Source: Armatimonadota bacterium (GTDB lineage Bacteria; Armatimonadota; Fimbriimonadia; Fimbriimonadales; Fimbriimonadaceae). From it: 64,000 nucleotides of DNA. The first letter of the stretch is position 1, and every line of letters starts with the position of its first letter. Position numbers and translations under genes: made by a program. This document shows, piece after piece, positions 34,335-42,779 of the stretch. The notes under the pieces were generated by a model, which searched no databases, was not told where the DNA came from, and saw only the letters and a program-made list of their open reading frames with translations. The stretch lies in contig WGMG01000001.1 of NCBI GenBank assembly GCA_016125185.1, forward strand, positions 558,001-622,000. The letters are read 5' to 3'.

Positions 34335-35267
34335 TTAGCCCTTCCAGTCGCCGTGAAGGATCTTATCGGTGAGATCGCCATCGGATTCGACCGGACCGGC
34401 GAGAATGCAGTGCTTGATCTTGCCTTTGACCTTGACGACGGCGCTTGGCAGGATGACCGAGTCCTCGATCGACTCGCACTCGACGTGGGCCGCTTCTCCG
34501 ACCACGACCTTGTCTTTGACCTTGCCTTCGACGGCAGAAGAGGCCGCGATTCGGTCTCGACCGTCGATGAGGAAGGCGCTGGTTTCGAGGAAGGAGTCGA
34601 GGGTGCCGGTATCGAACCACGCACCTTCGTATACGCCAGCAAGGACGAGCTTGCCTTCGTCGATGAGCATTTGGATGGCGTCGGTGATCTCATATTCGCC
34701 GCGGGCGGACGGCTGGAGCTTGGGGAAGATCTCCCAGATTTCAGGTCCGAAGAAGTAGAGCCCGGCCATGGCGAGGTTGGATTCCGGGTTCTTTGGTTTT
34801 TCGACGAGCTTGACGATACGGTCGCCCTCGACGTTGGCCACGCCGAAGCGGGACGGGTCTTCGACCGGCTTGACGAGGTTCAGGTTGGCGCATCCGCTTT
34901 CGACGAACCGCTGTTTGAGGGCGACGAAGCCATCGCTGTACATGGCGTCGCCCAGATAGAGCACAAACGGGTCGCCGTTAATGAAATCCTTCGCGAAACT
35001 GACGGCGTGGGCTAGGCCCTTCGGCTCAGGTTGGCGGATGTAGGTGAGGGACATGCCGAAGTGCGAGCCATCGCCCAGAGCCTGCTTCATCGCTTCTTCG
35101 TTTTCACCAACTACGACACCGATGTCCGTCACGCCGATCTCACGGAGCTTTTCGAAGGCGTAATCGAGGGTGATTCGGTTCGCCAACGGAAGGAGAGGCT
35201 TTGGAATGAGGTAGGTGATCGGGTAGAGCCGACTGCCCTTGCCGGCTGCGAGGATGAGGCCTTTCAT
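34335..35267 (-). CDS. rfbA: Sugar-1-phosphate nucleotidyltransferase (RmlA/StrD-like)
   Basis: 310 residues from ATG at 35267. The N-terminus MKGLILAAGKGSRLYPIT with PKPLLPLANR is the nucleotide-binding signature. FVLYLGDAMY holds the catalytic metal Asp, and GVYEGAWFDTGTLDSFLE matches the long-form glucose-1-phosphate thymidylyltransferases. The last 70 residues are a left-handed beta-helix-like segment (VVVGEAAHVECESIEDSVILPSA). It probably makes dTDP-glucose or a related nucleotide sugar for surface polysaccharide. The TTG start at 35291 is rejected in favour of the conserved N-terminus. A TATTCT lies ten bases before the ATG. Confidence 0.85.
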   Translation of the reverse strand: MKGLILAAGKGSRLYPITYLIPKPLLPLANRITLDYAFEKLREIGVTDIGVVVGENEEAMKQALGDGSHFGMSLTYIRQPEPKGLAHAVSFAKDFINGDPFVLYLGDAMYSDGFVALKQRFVESGCANLNLVKPVEDPSRFGVANVEGDRIVKLVEKPKNPESNLAMAGLYFFGPEIWEIFPKLQPSARGEYEITDAIQMLIDEGKLVLAGVYEGAWFDTGTLDSFLETSAFLIDGRDRIAASSAVEGKVKDKVVVGEAAHVECESIEDSVILPSAVVKVKGKIKHCILAGPVESDGDLTDKILHGDWKG

Positions 35268-35297
35268 TTTGCCTGTAAGAATACCGGTCAAGTGTGC

Positions 35298-35303
35298 TAC
35301 GCT
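35298..35303 (+). promoter_or_regulatory. -10 box TACGCT six bases before ATG 35310
   Basis: TACGCT is followed by GAAGCT and then ATG, again with six bases between box and start codon. There is no Shine-Dalgarno site. Confidence 0.45.
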
Positions 35304-35309
35304 GAAGCT

Positions 35310-36560
35310 ATGCCAAGGATTGGCACAGGGATTTTTGTCGCGTGCTTAACGGTCGCGATGACGGGGTGCAGGAAGCAGACCCCGGTAACGTTCACTCAGT
35401 GGGCGTCCAACGACCGTTCCACCGAGCTTGAGAACGCTGCTTTTACGCACTTGATTGCGGCGGGAAACGCTGTCGATAAGCAGGCTCAAATTGATGCCGG
35501 AACGGACAGCAAAGGTCGCCAATCCACTCCTCTGACCGAGCGAACGACGTTCTATCCACTCCAGAAAACGCAGGCGCTGAAACTCATTGGGAATTGGCGA
35601 AAGGCAGCGCTTCAGGCGGCGACGGAGATGACGACGTTCAACTATAAGCCGACCGGGTTGGACAATCCTCCGCGCTATCTCGCGGGCCTGCGCCTCATCG
35701 GGATGTCGATGCTATGGGATGCCGAGGACGGAGCCCGGAGTCAGGACTACGACAAAGCGATCACGGCCTGCGGGGACGCGACGCGGTTGGGATTCGCGCT
35801 GATGGGTGGCGGGGCGTATGAAGCGTCGCTGGGCGCATCACTGATCAACCAAGCCAGGCTTGACATCGTCAAGCACATGGGCGATCTGAGCGCCAAGCAG
35901 CTTGGCAACCTTGGTGCGGCGATCCAGAAGGCTTCGGCCAATCGTCCGCCGATGCAGGTTTCGGTGGAGAACGAGAAGGACAACATGCTGTTATCGCTCC
36001 AGCAGGCTCAGGACTTGTTTCAGGCGAAGAAGCTCGACGAGTTGCTGGCCAAAATGGGATCGAGCGCTAAGGACCAAATCGACCAACTCGACAATCTTGA
36101 GGACGAGCCTGAGAAGGCCAAGGACTTGTTCGATTGGATCGGCCGGGATATTTCCGTCCGGACCGAGTGGTACATGAAGAAGGTTCGGAACCCGCGGAAA
36201 GTTGGGTTGCCGCCGAAGTTGGAGGACCGACGTCAGTTTCGGATGATGTATCGGTATTTTGGAACGAACATCGAGAACCTCGTGCCGCTGTTACAGACGA
36301 CTTATTGCCGCACCCAGTTGCTGGTGCTGGAGTGCTACCTGATGCAGAAGCAGAAGCTGAGAAAGGAGCTTCCAAAGTCCTTGAAGTCGTTCTCACGATC
36401 GGCGGTGCTCGATCCGTTTACAGGTGAGCCGTTCTACTACAAGGCGGGCGACACCAGCTACTTGCTGTATTCGGCTGGCGAGGATGGGATCGACAACGGT
36501 GGAGCGACGGATTCGAACTTCCGCAGTCCCGACCTGTTGCTCGAAAAAGGACAGCCTTAA
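35310..36560 (+). CDS. Exported lipoprotein, unknown, with secretin-type C-terminal motif
   Basis: 416 residues starting MPRIGTGIFVACLTVAMTGC, with lipobox MTGC and Cys20. The long central part is helical (KKLDELLAKMGSSAKDQIDQLDNLEDEPEKAKDLFDW). The C-terminus DPFTGEPFYYKAGDTSYLLYSAGEDGIDNGG matches the tail seen in many planctomycete/armatimonad exported proteins and in type II pseudopilins. Function unknown. The start is set by the lipoprotein signal and the -10 box. Its stop overlaps the ABC ATPase stop by four bases. Confidence 0.7.
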   Translation: MPRIGTGIFVACLTVAMTGCRKQTPVTFTQWASNDRSTELENAAFTHLIAAGNAVDKQAQIDAGTDSKGRQSTPLTERTTFYPLQKTQALKLIGNWRKAALQAATEMTTFNYKPTGLDNPPRYLAGLRLIGMSMLWDAEDGARSQDYDKAITACGDATRLGFALMGGGAYEASLGASLINQARLDIVKHMGDLSAKQLGNLGAAIQKASANRPPMQVSVENEKDNMLLSLQQAQDLFQAKKLDELLAKMGSSAKDQIDQLDNLEDEPEKAKDLFDWIGRDISVRTEWYMKKVRNPRKVGLPPKLEDRRQFRMMYRYFGTNIENLVPLLQTTYCRTQLLVLECYLMQKQKLRKELPKSLKSFSRSAVLDPFTGEPFYYKAGDTSYLLYSAGEDGIDNGGATDSNFRSPDLLLEKGQP

Positions 36561-37315
36561 ACGGCGGCGGGCTCTTCTTCGACGGCGTTGGGGTCGGGAA
36601 GCCGCTTGAGGGCTTCGTGCGCGTTGGTCGGGTTTTCGATGACCTCGTCCTTCAGGACGCGTCCGTCGCGGAAGCGGATGATACGGTTACAGTGGTGGGC
36701 GACGTCTTCTTCGTGCGTGACGATGATAACAGTTTTGCCCTGTGCGTTGAGGTCTTGGAAGACGGCCATGATCTCCTCCGATGTGCGGGAGTCGAGGTTA
36801 CCGGTCGGCTCATCGCCGAGGATCATGACGGGATTCGTGACGATAGCGCGGGCGATGGCCACGCGTTGTTGCTGACCGCCCGAGAGTTCGCTGGGTTTGT
36901 GGTCAAGACGCTGACCGAGGCCGACGCGTTCGAGGGCCTCTTTTGCCCGGGCTCCGCGGTCTTTGACTCCGGCGTACATCAGCGGTAGTTCGACATTTTT
37001 CTGGGCTGAGGTTCGCGGGAGGAGATTGAAGTTCTGAAAGACGAAGCCGATGTACTGGTTGCGGATTTCGGCAAGCTGATTGTCGTTCATGCGCGCGACG
37101 GGCTTGCCGTCGAGTTCGATTTCGCCACCGGTCGGCCGGTCGAGGCATCCGATGAGGTTCATGAAGGTGGATTTGCCGGAGCCGGACGGGCCCATAATGG
37201 CGACGAACTCGCCTTCGTTGATGGTGAGGTCAACGTTGCGCAGGGCGTGGACGACCTGATCGCCCATGGCGTAGCGCTTGCTGAGGCCATGAACCTGAAC
37301 AACCGGCTTGGGCAT
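36557..37315 (-). CDS. ABC transporter ATP-binding protein (MacB/LolD type)
   Basis: 252 residues. Walker A GPSGSGKSTFMNL, Q-loop FVFQNFNLLPRTSA, signature LSGGQQQRVAIARA, Walker B VMILGDEPTGNLDS and switch His in VIIVTHEED are all intact. NLLPRTSA and CLDRPTGGEIELDG mark the MacB/LolD branch that acts on periplasmic or envelope substrates. Its ATG overlaps the TolC-like stop (TAATG). Neither a permease nor a membrane-fusion protein is next to it. Confidence 0.9.
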   Translation of the reverse strand: MPKPVVQVHGLSKRYAMGDQVVHALRNVDLTINEGEFVAIMGPSGSGKSTFMNLIGCLDRPTGGEIELDGKPVARMNDNQLAEIRNQYIGFVFQNFNLLPRTSAQKNVELPLMYAGVKDRGARAKEALERVGLGQRLDHKPSELSGGQQQRVAIARAIVTNPVMILGDEPTGNLDSRTSEEIMAVFQDLNAQGKTVIIVTHEEDVAHHCNRIIRFRDGRVLKDEVIENPTNAHEALKRLPDPNAVEEEPAAV

Positions 37316-38604
37316 TAGACGTCTTCTCCCGGCATCGGGAGTCCGGTGACTAGGCGAAGCTTGAGTTGGGAGATGAGCAGGTCGTAAGTCGCTTCGATGT
37401 AGTTGGATTCGGCGGTGACGAGGCTGACCTGGGCGGTGATGACGTCGATGAGGCTCGAAGCTCCGGCCTTTTGTGAGCCTTCAGCGGCATCAAAGTTGAG
37501 CCGTGCGGCCTTCAGGGCGAGATCGGCAGATTCTAGGGCCTGCTCGTTTTGGTGATAGGTCAGATAGGTCGCCTCGATTTCGCTTCGGGCGTCCTTCTCG
37601 GCCTGGCCGAGGCGGGCCTTGGCGCTCTCAACGCTAGCGCGGCCTTCTTGGACCATCGCCTTGCTCTTACCGCCATCGAAGAGCGGGTAGCTGAGCAGAA
37701 ACGTCGTGTTGCGGTTTGAGCTTGCGGCGGGGCTGAATTGGCGGTTGTAGCTGAGATCGAGGGTCCAGGTGACACCGGCGTCAATCTCGGTTCCACGCAG
37801 ACTTTGCACTTGAGAAGAGACACTCTTGCGTTGGGAGATCAGGTCGGGTCGGGTTTTGAGGCCAACATCAACGGCGTCGCCCATCGAGCCGGGGAGATCG
37901 GTCTGCTCGGCGAAGGTGACCGGCTCCAGGTCGGGGTTCGCGTAGTCGTTTTGGGCACCAATGATGGACTTGAGGGTCGCGGCGTTGGTGCTGGTGCGGT
38001 TTCGCGAGGTGATCGAGTTCACCTTGGCGTTGAGGGCGTCGGCTTCGGCCTGAAGAATCTCGCGTTGAGCGGCGTCGCCGAGGGTCACGCGAGCCTTGGT
38101 TTGGTCCAGAACCTTGTTGGCGCGGGCGAGTTGAGCGTCGGAAACCTTTTCGAGTTCTTGGGCGCGAAGCGTCTCGAGGAACTGGGAGACGACGTTGAAG
38201 ATGATCTGGCGGAGGGTCTGCTCGGTGCTGGCGGTTTGAGCCGACACGCTTTCGCGGGCGGCTCTTAGCGAGGCGAGTCGCTGTCCGGCGTCGAGTACAC
38301 GCCACGAGAGGGCGGCTTGCGTCGTCGTTTGGTCATACGACGACGTAGTGTTGCCGAACGAAGCGCTCGGGATTTCGCGGAGGCTGTTGGTGTACGTCAC
38401 CGAAGGCGTGAGAGTTGGCAGGAAAGACGAATTCGCCTGCGTCTTGCGCGCTTTAGAGGCGACGAGATCCTCCATCGCAGCTTTCAGCGTTCCGTTGTTT
38501 TGCTTCGCCAGACGGATTGCGTCGTCCATCGTGAGCTTCTGAGCGAAGCACTGTCCGGCGAAGACGGCCACAATGCCGCAAATCGACAATTTCCTGAATA
38601 TCAT
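37315..38604 (-). CDS. TolC family outer-membrane efflux protein
   Basis: 429 residues with a Sec signal (IFRKLSICGIVAVFAGQCFAQ) and two OEP repeats of long helices: TMDDAIRLAKQNNGTLKAAMEDLVASKARKTQAN near the start and DVGLKTRPDLISQRKSVSSQ in the middle, then ATYLTYHQNEQALESADLALKAARLNFDAAEG. It would form the outer-membrane channel for the ABC protein translated from the same message. Two purine-rich runs (AAGGGAAAAGGG) before the ATG serve as the ribosome site. Confidence 0.85.
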   Translation of the reverse strand: MIFRKLSICGIVAVFAGQCFAQKLTMDDAIRLAKQNNGTLKAAMEDLVASKARKTQANSSFLPTLTPSVTYTNSLREIPSASFGNTTSSYDQTTTQAALSWRVLDAGQRLASLRAARESVSAQTASTEQTLRQIIFNVVSQFLETLRAQELEKVSDAQLARANKVLDQTKARVTLGDAAQREILQAEADALNAKVNSITSRNRTSTNAATLKSIIGAQNDYANPDLEPVTFAEQTDLPGSMGDAVDVGLKTRPDLISQRKSVSSQVQSLRGTEIDAGVTWTLDLSYNRQFSPAASSNRNTTFLLSYPLFDGGKSKAMVQEGRASVESAKARLGQAEKDARSEIEATYLTYHQNEQALESADLALKAARLNFDAAEGSQKAGASSLIDVITAQVSLVTAESNYIEATYDLLISQLKLRLVTGLPMPGEDV

Positions 38605-38671
38605 CCCTTTTCCCTTGATGAGCTACGTTACCACTAGTTTGAACGATTCCCGTTGGGGCGAGATGCCCAAA

Positions 38672-39973
<1,302 letters not shown>

Positions 39974-39995
39974 CTAACTGTGCGTCAGCCTAACG

Positions 39996-40039
39996 CAAAG
40001 AAAAGCCGACGCATCCCTTGTCGAGGATCCGCCGGCTTT
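39996..40039 (-). terminator. Rho-independent terminator between 40100 gene and purA
   Basis: On the minus strand AAAGCCGG..GGATCC / GGGATG..CGGCTTT forms a stem of about 15 pairs with two mismatches and an eight-base loop, followed by TTTTCTTTG. It ends the gene at 40100-40465. Confidence 0.75.
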
Positions 40040-40099
40040 CCCGTTGAGCCTTCTCCCAACGTTAAAGGATTATAGCCGATTTCGCTAAAAAGGGGAACC

Positions 40100-40465
40100 T
40101 CAGACCCAGGTGGAGGCTCGCCGGAAGTGCTTGTAGCTGACCGGACGACGGATGTTGGCGAAAACGAAATCCGGCCAACCGGCCATAAAATCGAGTTCGT
40201 AGTCGTCGGGCGGCGAAATCAGCACGAGGGGGATGGCTTTGGCCTTGGCGTGGTCCATCTTGGCGTGGGCGAACTTTTCGTAGCCGGCGATCTTGTGCGG
40301 CTCGTCGAGGGTGGCAAGGAGGTCGACAAAGATCAGATCAGCATCGGCGGCGGCATCGAGGGCCGGTTCCCACTCGGAAAATGCCTCGAACGTGTCACTT
40401 GGATGAAAGCCCTCTTTGGCCTCATTTTGCATGTCCTGGTCCTTTGTAATTAAGACGAATTTCAT
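40100..40465 (-). CDS. Small CheY-like (pseudo-receiver) protein
   Basis: 121 residues from ATG at 40465 (MKFVLITKDQDM). The order of short strands and helices fits a receiver fold: FVLITKD, LIFVDLLATLDEP (possible phospho-Asp position), IPLVLISPPDDYE, then DFVFANIRRPVS. The usual Lys of strand 5 is not obvious, so it may be a degenerate receiver. A ribosome site GGGGAAGG and a TATATT box lie just upstream. The longer frame to 40594 crosses the divergent sigma-factor promoter. Confidence 0.6.
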   Translation of the reverse strand: MKFVLITKDQDMQNEAKEGFHPSDTFEAFSEWEPALDAAADADLIFVDLLATLDEPHKIAGYEKFAHAKMDHAKAKAIPLVLISPPDDYELDFMAGWPDFVFANIRRPVSYKHFRRASTWV

Positions 40466-40584
40466 CCTTCCCCGCGAATATACATGATTAACGGTGTGTG
40501 AACAAGTCTTGTTCATTCTGAAAACTCTTGAAATCTTGGGAATGGTAGGATAGTATGTGTACGTAGTACTTACGGGGAAGACCG

Positions 40585-41199
40585 ATGAGTTCAAGTGCGA
40601 CTGACCCTAGTGAGCGCAGCGCGGCGTCAACTCAGGACATCGAAAGATTCGAAAAAATGATCGAGATGAGCTCCAAGCGAGCTTATCGCATGGCGTATGA
40701 ACTGACGCGAAATGCGTCGGACGCCGAAGACCTGGTCCAAGAGACCTACCTTAAAGCGTGGAAGGGGTTCGACTCCTATGCAGTAGACAAGCCCTTCCTG
40801 AACTGGCTTCTGCGGATTATGCAGAGAGCCTATCTCGATTCGCGCCGACGGGCCAACCCGATCCGCAAAGCCGAGTCGCTACAAGGAATCGCCCAAACCC
40901 TCGATGGAGAGATTCAGGAATTGGCGATTGCCGACCCGTCGCCGATTGCGTCGGACGAAATTTTGTTTGAAGAGTATCGGGCTCAGCTTGGGCAATCGCT
41001 TTCGCGAATTCCCGAGATTTATGCCACGGCGATCCGACAGTGCGATCTGGAAGGGCTTTCCTACCACGAGATTGCGGAGATGCAGAATACGACGATCGGG
41101 ACGGTGCGCTCGCGCATCCACCGCGGTCGGAAGCTGCTTCGGGGTGCAATCTTGAAAGGCGATTACCAGTTTTCGCCGGATCAGATGAAGAACCGGTAA
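40585..41199 (+). CDS. ECF-type RNA polymerase sigma factor
   Basis: 204 residues. Region 2 is visible as RMAYELTRNASDAEDLVQETYLKAWKGF, and PFLNWLLRIMQRAYLDSRRR is its end. Region 4 is LEGLSYHEIAEMQNTTIGTVRSRIHRGRKLL. It recognises a subset of promoters. No anti-sigma gene follows: the next gene is a 60-residue YjfB-like protein. The N-terminal 20 residues are Ser/Thr-rich. It faces away from the pseudo-receiver gene, so a shared 119-bp control region lies between them. Confidence 0.9.
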   Translation: MSSSATDPSERSAASTQDIERFEKMIEMSSKRAYRMAYELTRNASDAEDLVQETYLKAWKGFDSYAVDKPFLNWLLRIMQRAYLDSRRRANPIRKAESLQGIAQTLDGEIQELAIADPSPIASDEILFEEYRAQLGQSLSRIPEIYATAIRQCDLEGLSYHEIAEMQNTTIGTVRSRIHRGRKLLRGAILKGDYQFSPDQMKNR

Positions 41200-41223
41200 A
41201 TCCTCCCGACAATATCCATTGTC

Positions 41224-41406
41224 ATGCAGGGGATTTCCGGTCAGGCATCTGCCGTTAACAGTACGATTGCCGCTCAGGGGGCGAACGCTTCGACGTCGAC
41301 CCAGGCCACGCTTTTGAAGAAAGCCCTGCAAGGTCAGAAGACCGAAGCTGCCCAGTTGCTCCAGATGCTGGAGGGTAAGGGCAAGATTGTGGATATTAGA
41401 GCTTAG
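41224..41406 (+). CDS. YjfB-like putative motility protein
   Basis: 60 residues: ISGQASAVNSTIAAQGANAS, then TQATLLKKALQGQKTEAAQLLQMLEG. Length, a Gln/Ala-rich first half and the (L/V)LKKA...AA.LLxML second half match the small YjfB family. That family is annotated as putative motility protein, but its role is not established. It starts 24 bases after the sigma-factor stop, so cotranscription is likely. The stop touches the inverted-repeat cassette. Confidence 0.65.
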   Translation: MQGISGQASAVNSTIAAQGANASTSTQATLLKKALQGQKTEAAQLLQMLEGKGKIVDIRA

Positions 41407-41834
41407 GCTTCAGGATTCAGGCTTCAGGATTCAGGATTCAGGAGACTGGGACTTGATCAGGGCGGTTAGCATCTTCGCCACCTCTTGAAGTCGCTCCAAG
41501 AGCGCATCACTGTTCTCAAGATAGCCGAAGTGACCGGACATCTCAACCAGAGTTTCAAGTTCTCGGACGGAACCTAACGAGATGTAGAGAAAGCGCACGA
41601 AGTCAGGCTTTGAGCTTCGGCCATGCCCTTCAGCGATGTTTGTTGGCACAGATACTGCCGACCTTCGAATTTGAGCGACCATTCCGTACCGCTCGTCCTC
41701 AGGGAACGTCCTTGTGGCGTCGTGAAGGTCATAGCAGACATCTCTGGCTTTCTGCCAAACCATCAGGTCACGAAAGTCTGATCGCCGCACAGGAATTCAT
41801 TCTACTGAATCCTGAAGCCTGAATCCCGAAGCCT
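41406..41834 (-). mobile_element. 429-bp cassette: four-helix-bundle gene between 29-bp inverted repeats
   Basis: The left end (41406-41434) GGCTTCAGGATTCAGG.. and the reverse complement of the right end (41806-41834) GGCTTCGGGATTCAGG.. agree at 28 of 29 positions. Both ends are built of CAGGATT / CAGGCTT units, so the left end carries one extra unit. The only gene inside is the four-helix-bundle protein. I see no target-site duplication and no transposase. Confidence 0.6.
41431..41790 (-). CDS. Four-helix-bundle protein (23S rRNA intervening-sequence type)
   Basis: 119 residues. FRDLMVWQKARDVCYDLHDAT, FPEDERYGMVAQIRRSAVSVPTNIAEGHGR, and FVRFLYISLGSVRELETLVEMS are the hallmark segments of this family (S23 ribosomal/IVS protein). 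It is known from insertions in 23S rRNA genes and as free-standing copies, some linked to diversity-generating retroelements. Molecular function is unclear. Here it is free-standing and lies between inverted repeats. The last residues, SQSPES, come from the repeat itself. Confidence 0.9.
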   Translation of the reverse strand: MRRSDFRDLMVWQKARDVCYDLHDATRTFPEDERYGMVAQIRRSAVSVPTNIAEGHGRSSKPDFVRFLYISLGSVRELETLVEMSGHFGYLENSDALLERLQEVAKMLTALIKSQSPES

Positions 41835-41882
41835 CCCGTTATCGGGAACCATTCGGACTCGCCACGGGTACACTATTACGCA

Positions 41883-42152
41883 GTGAGCGAGAAGAAGCCG
41901 GTTACTCCGACGAAGAATTCATGGCTTAAGAACACCTACTTTTGGATAGCCGCCGTGCTCTTCATCCTGGGTGTCGTGGGCCTCATCGGCGGGGACCCTG
42001 TCATCCGCGATCCGGGCCAACGCCATGAAGACAAGCTCTGGGCGATCTATTTTGCTGCCAGCGTCGTGATGTTGGTGAACGGTCTCATTTCTCACAAGAT
42101 TTGGCTTTCGTCGTTTCCGGAAATCTCGCTCAACGATAAGGATTCCAACTAA
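41883..42152 (+). CDS. Small two-segment membrane protein
   Basis: 89 residues from a GTG start. A basic, Pro/Lys-rich start (SEKKPVTPTKNSWLKN) precedes membrane segments YFWIAAVLFILGVVGLIGG and LWAIYFAASVVMLVNGLISH, then a polar tail. TACACT lies eight bases before the GTG, a near-leaderless arrangement. The stop overlaps the next start by one base (TAATG). No family known. Confidence 0.65.
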   Translation: MSEKKPVTPTKNSWLKNTYFWIAAVLFILGVVGLIGGDPVIRDPGQRHEDKLWAIYFAASVVMLVNGLISHKIWLSSFPEISLNDKDSN

Positions 42153-42361
42153 TGGTACTGTGCTCGTGCGGAAAGCCGATCGATAAGGTGCCGGACTGGC
42201 TTCAGTCGGCTAAAGTCGAATTCGTTTGTAACAACTGCCCCAATCGCCAACTGAAGAACATCGCATTCGTAGATTTGGATGCGGGTTTGAAGAACCCCGG
42301 TAAGCCGATCGACGGCGACGAAGAAGAGTTTCACGGGGAAGAAGAGGAAGACGCGGAGTAA
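42152..42361 (+). CDS. Small zinc-ribbon-like acidic protein
   Basis: 69 residues. Four cysteines in two pairs (VLCSCGKPIDKV and FVCNNCPNR) suggest a zinc ribbon. The C-terminus is very acidic (DGDEEEFHGEEEEDAE). It is translationally coupled to the membrane protein and followed by a terminator. Function unknown. A regulatory or RNA-binding role is only a guess. Confidence 0.65.
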   Translation: MVLCSCGKPIDKVPDWLQSAKVEFVCNNCPNRQLKNIAFVDLDAGLKNPGKPIDGDEEEFHGEEEEDAE

Positions 42362-42382
42362 ATTACTCCCCCAGATGTGACT

Positions 42383-42415
42383 AAGGCGGGCACTCATCGT
42401 GCACCGCCTTTTTCT
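42383..42415 (+). terminator. Rho-independent terminator after 42361
   Basis: Stem AAGGCGGGCAC / GTGC-A-CCGCCTT with one bulged base and loop TCATC, followed by TTTTT. It lies 22 bases past the stop. Confidence 0.85.
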
Positions 42416-42456
42416 ATTCGCAAAGACCGCCTCACTGGCGATCATAAATCGCTCGG

Positions 42457-42693
42457 CTACGCCGTTCGCGCAAAGACCCGATTGGGTCGGGAAGTCATCA
42501 GGAGGATCCTATCGGGGCTCACTCCCAGCCCTTCTTCACACCGATTTTTGATGGTGTTTTCTGACCATGTGCTGGTCTGCGGCACAGTTACCTGCACCTT
42601 CAGTTCTTCTCTTTCGAGACTCGCAATGGCGTTCAGAACACCTTCTTGGAGTTTGAGAAACTCCTCGATTTTCTTTAGCTCTGTCCCATTCAT
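42457..42693 (-). CDS. Small helical protein, unknown
   Basis: 78 residues from ATG at 42693. A coiled or helical start (NGTELKKIEEFLKLQEGVLNAIASLEREEL) is followed by a loop-rich half. A ribosome site AAGGG lies nine bases before the ATG, and the frame has normal codon bias. The opposite plus-strand frame (42377-42793) has no ribosome site and looks like its shadow. I recognise no family. The end of the protein (MTSRPNRVFARTA) is poorly bounded. Confidence 0.45.
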   Translation of the reverse strand: MNGTELKKIEEFLKLQEGVLNAIASLEREELKVQVTVPQTSTWSENTIKNRCEEGLGVSPDRILLMTSRPNRVFARTA

Positions 42694-42779
42694 AATCAAT
42701 AACCCTTACAGTTATCATTGGTATGACGTTCCAATGCGCCTAGGGTTTAGTGCGATGGGCCTAAATTTCTTATATCTCG

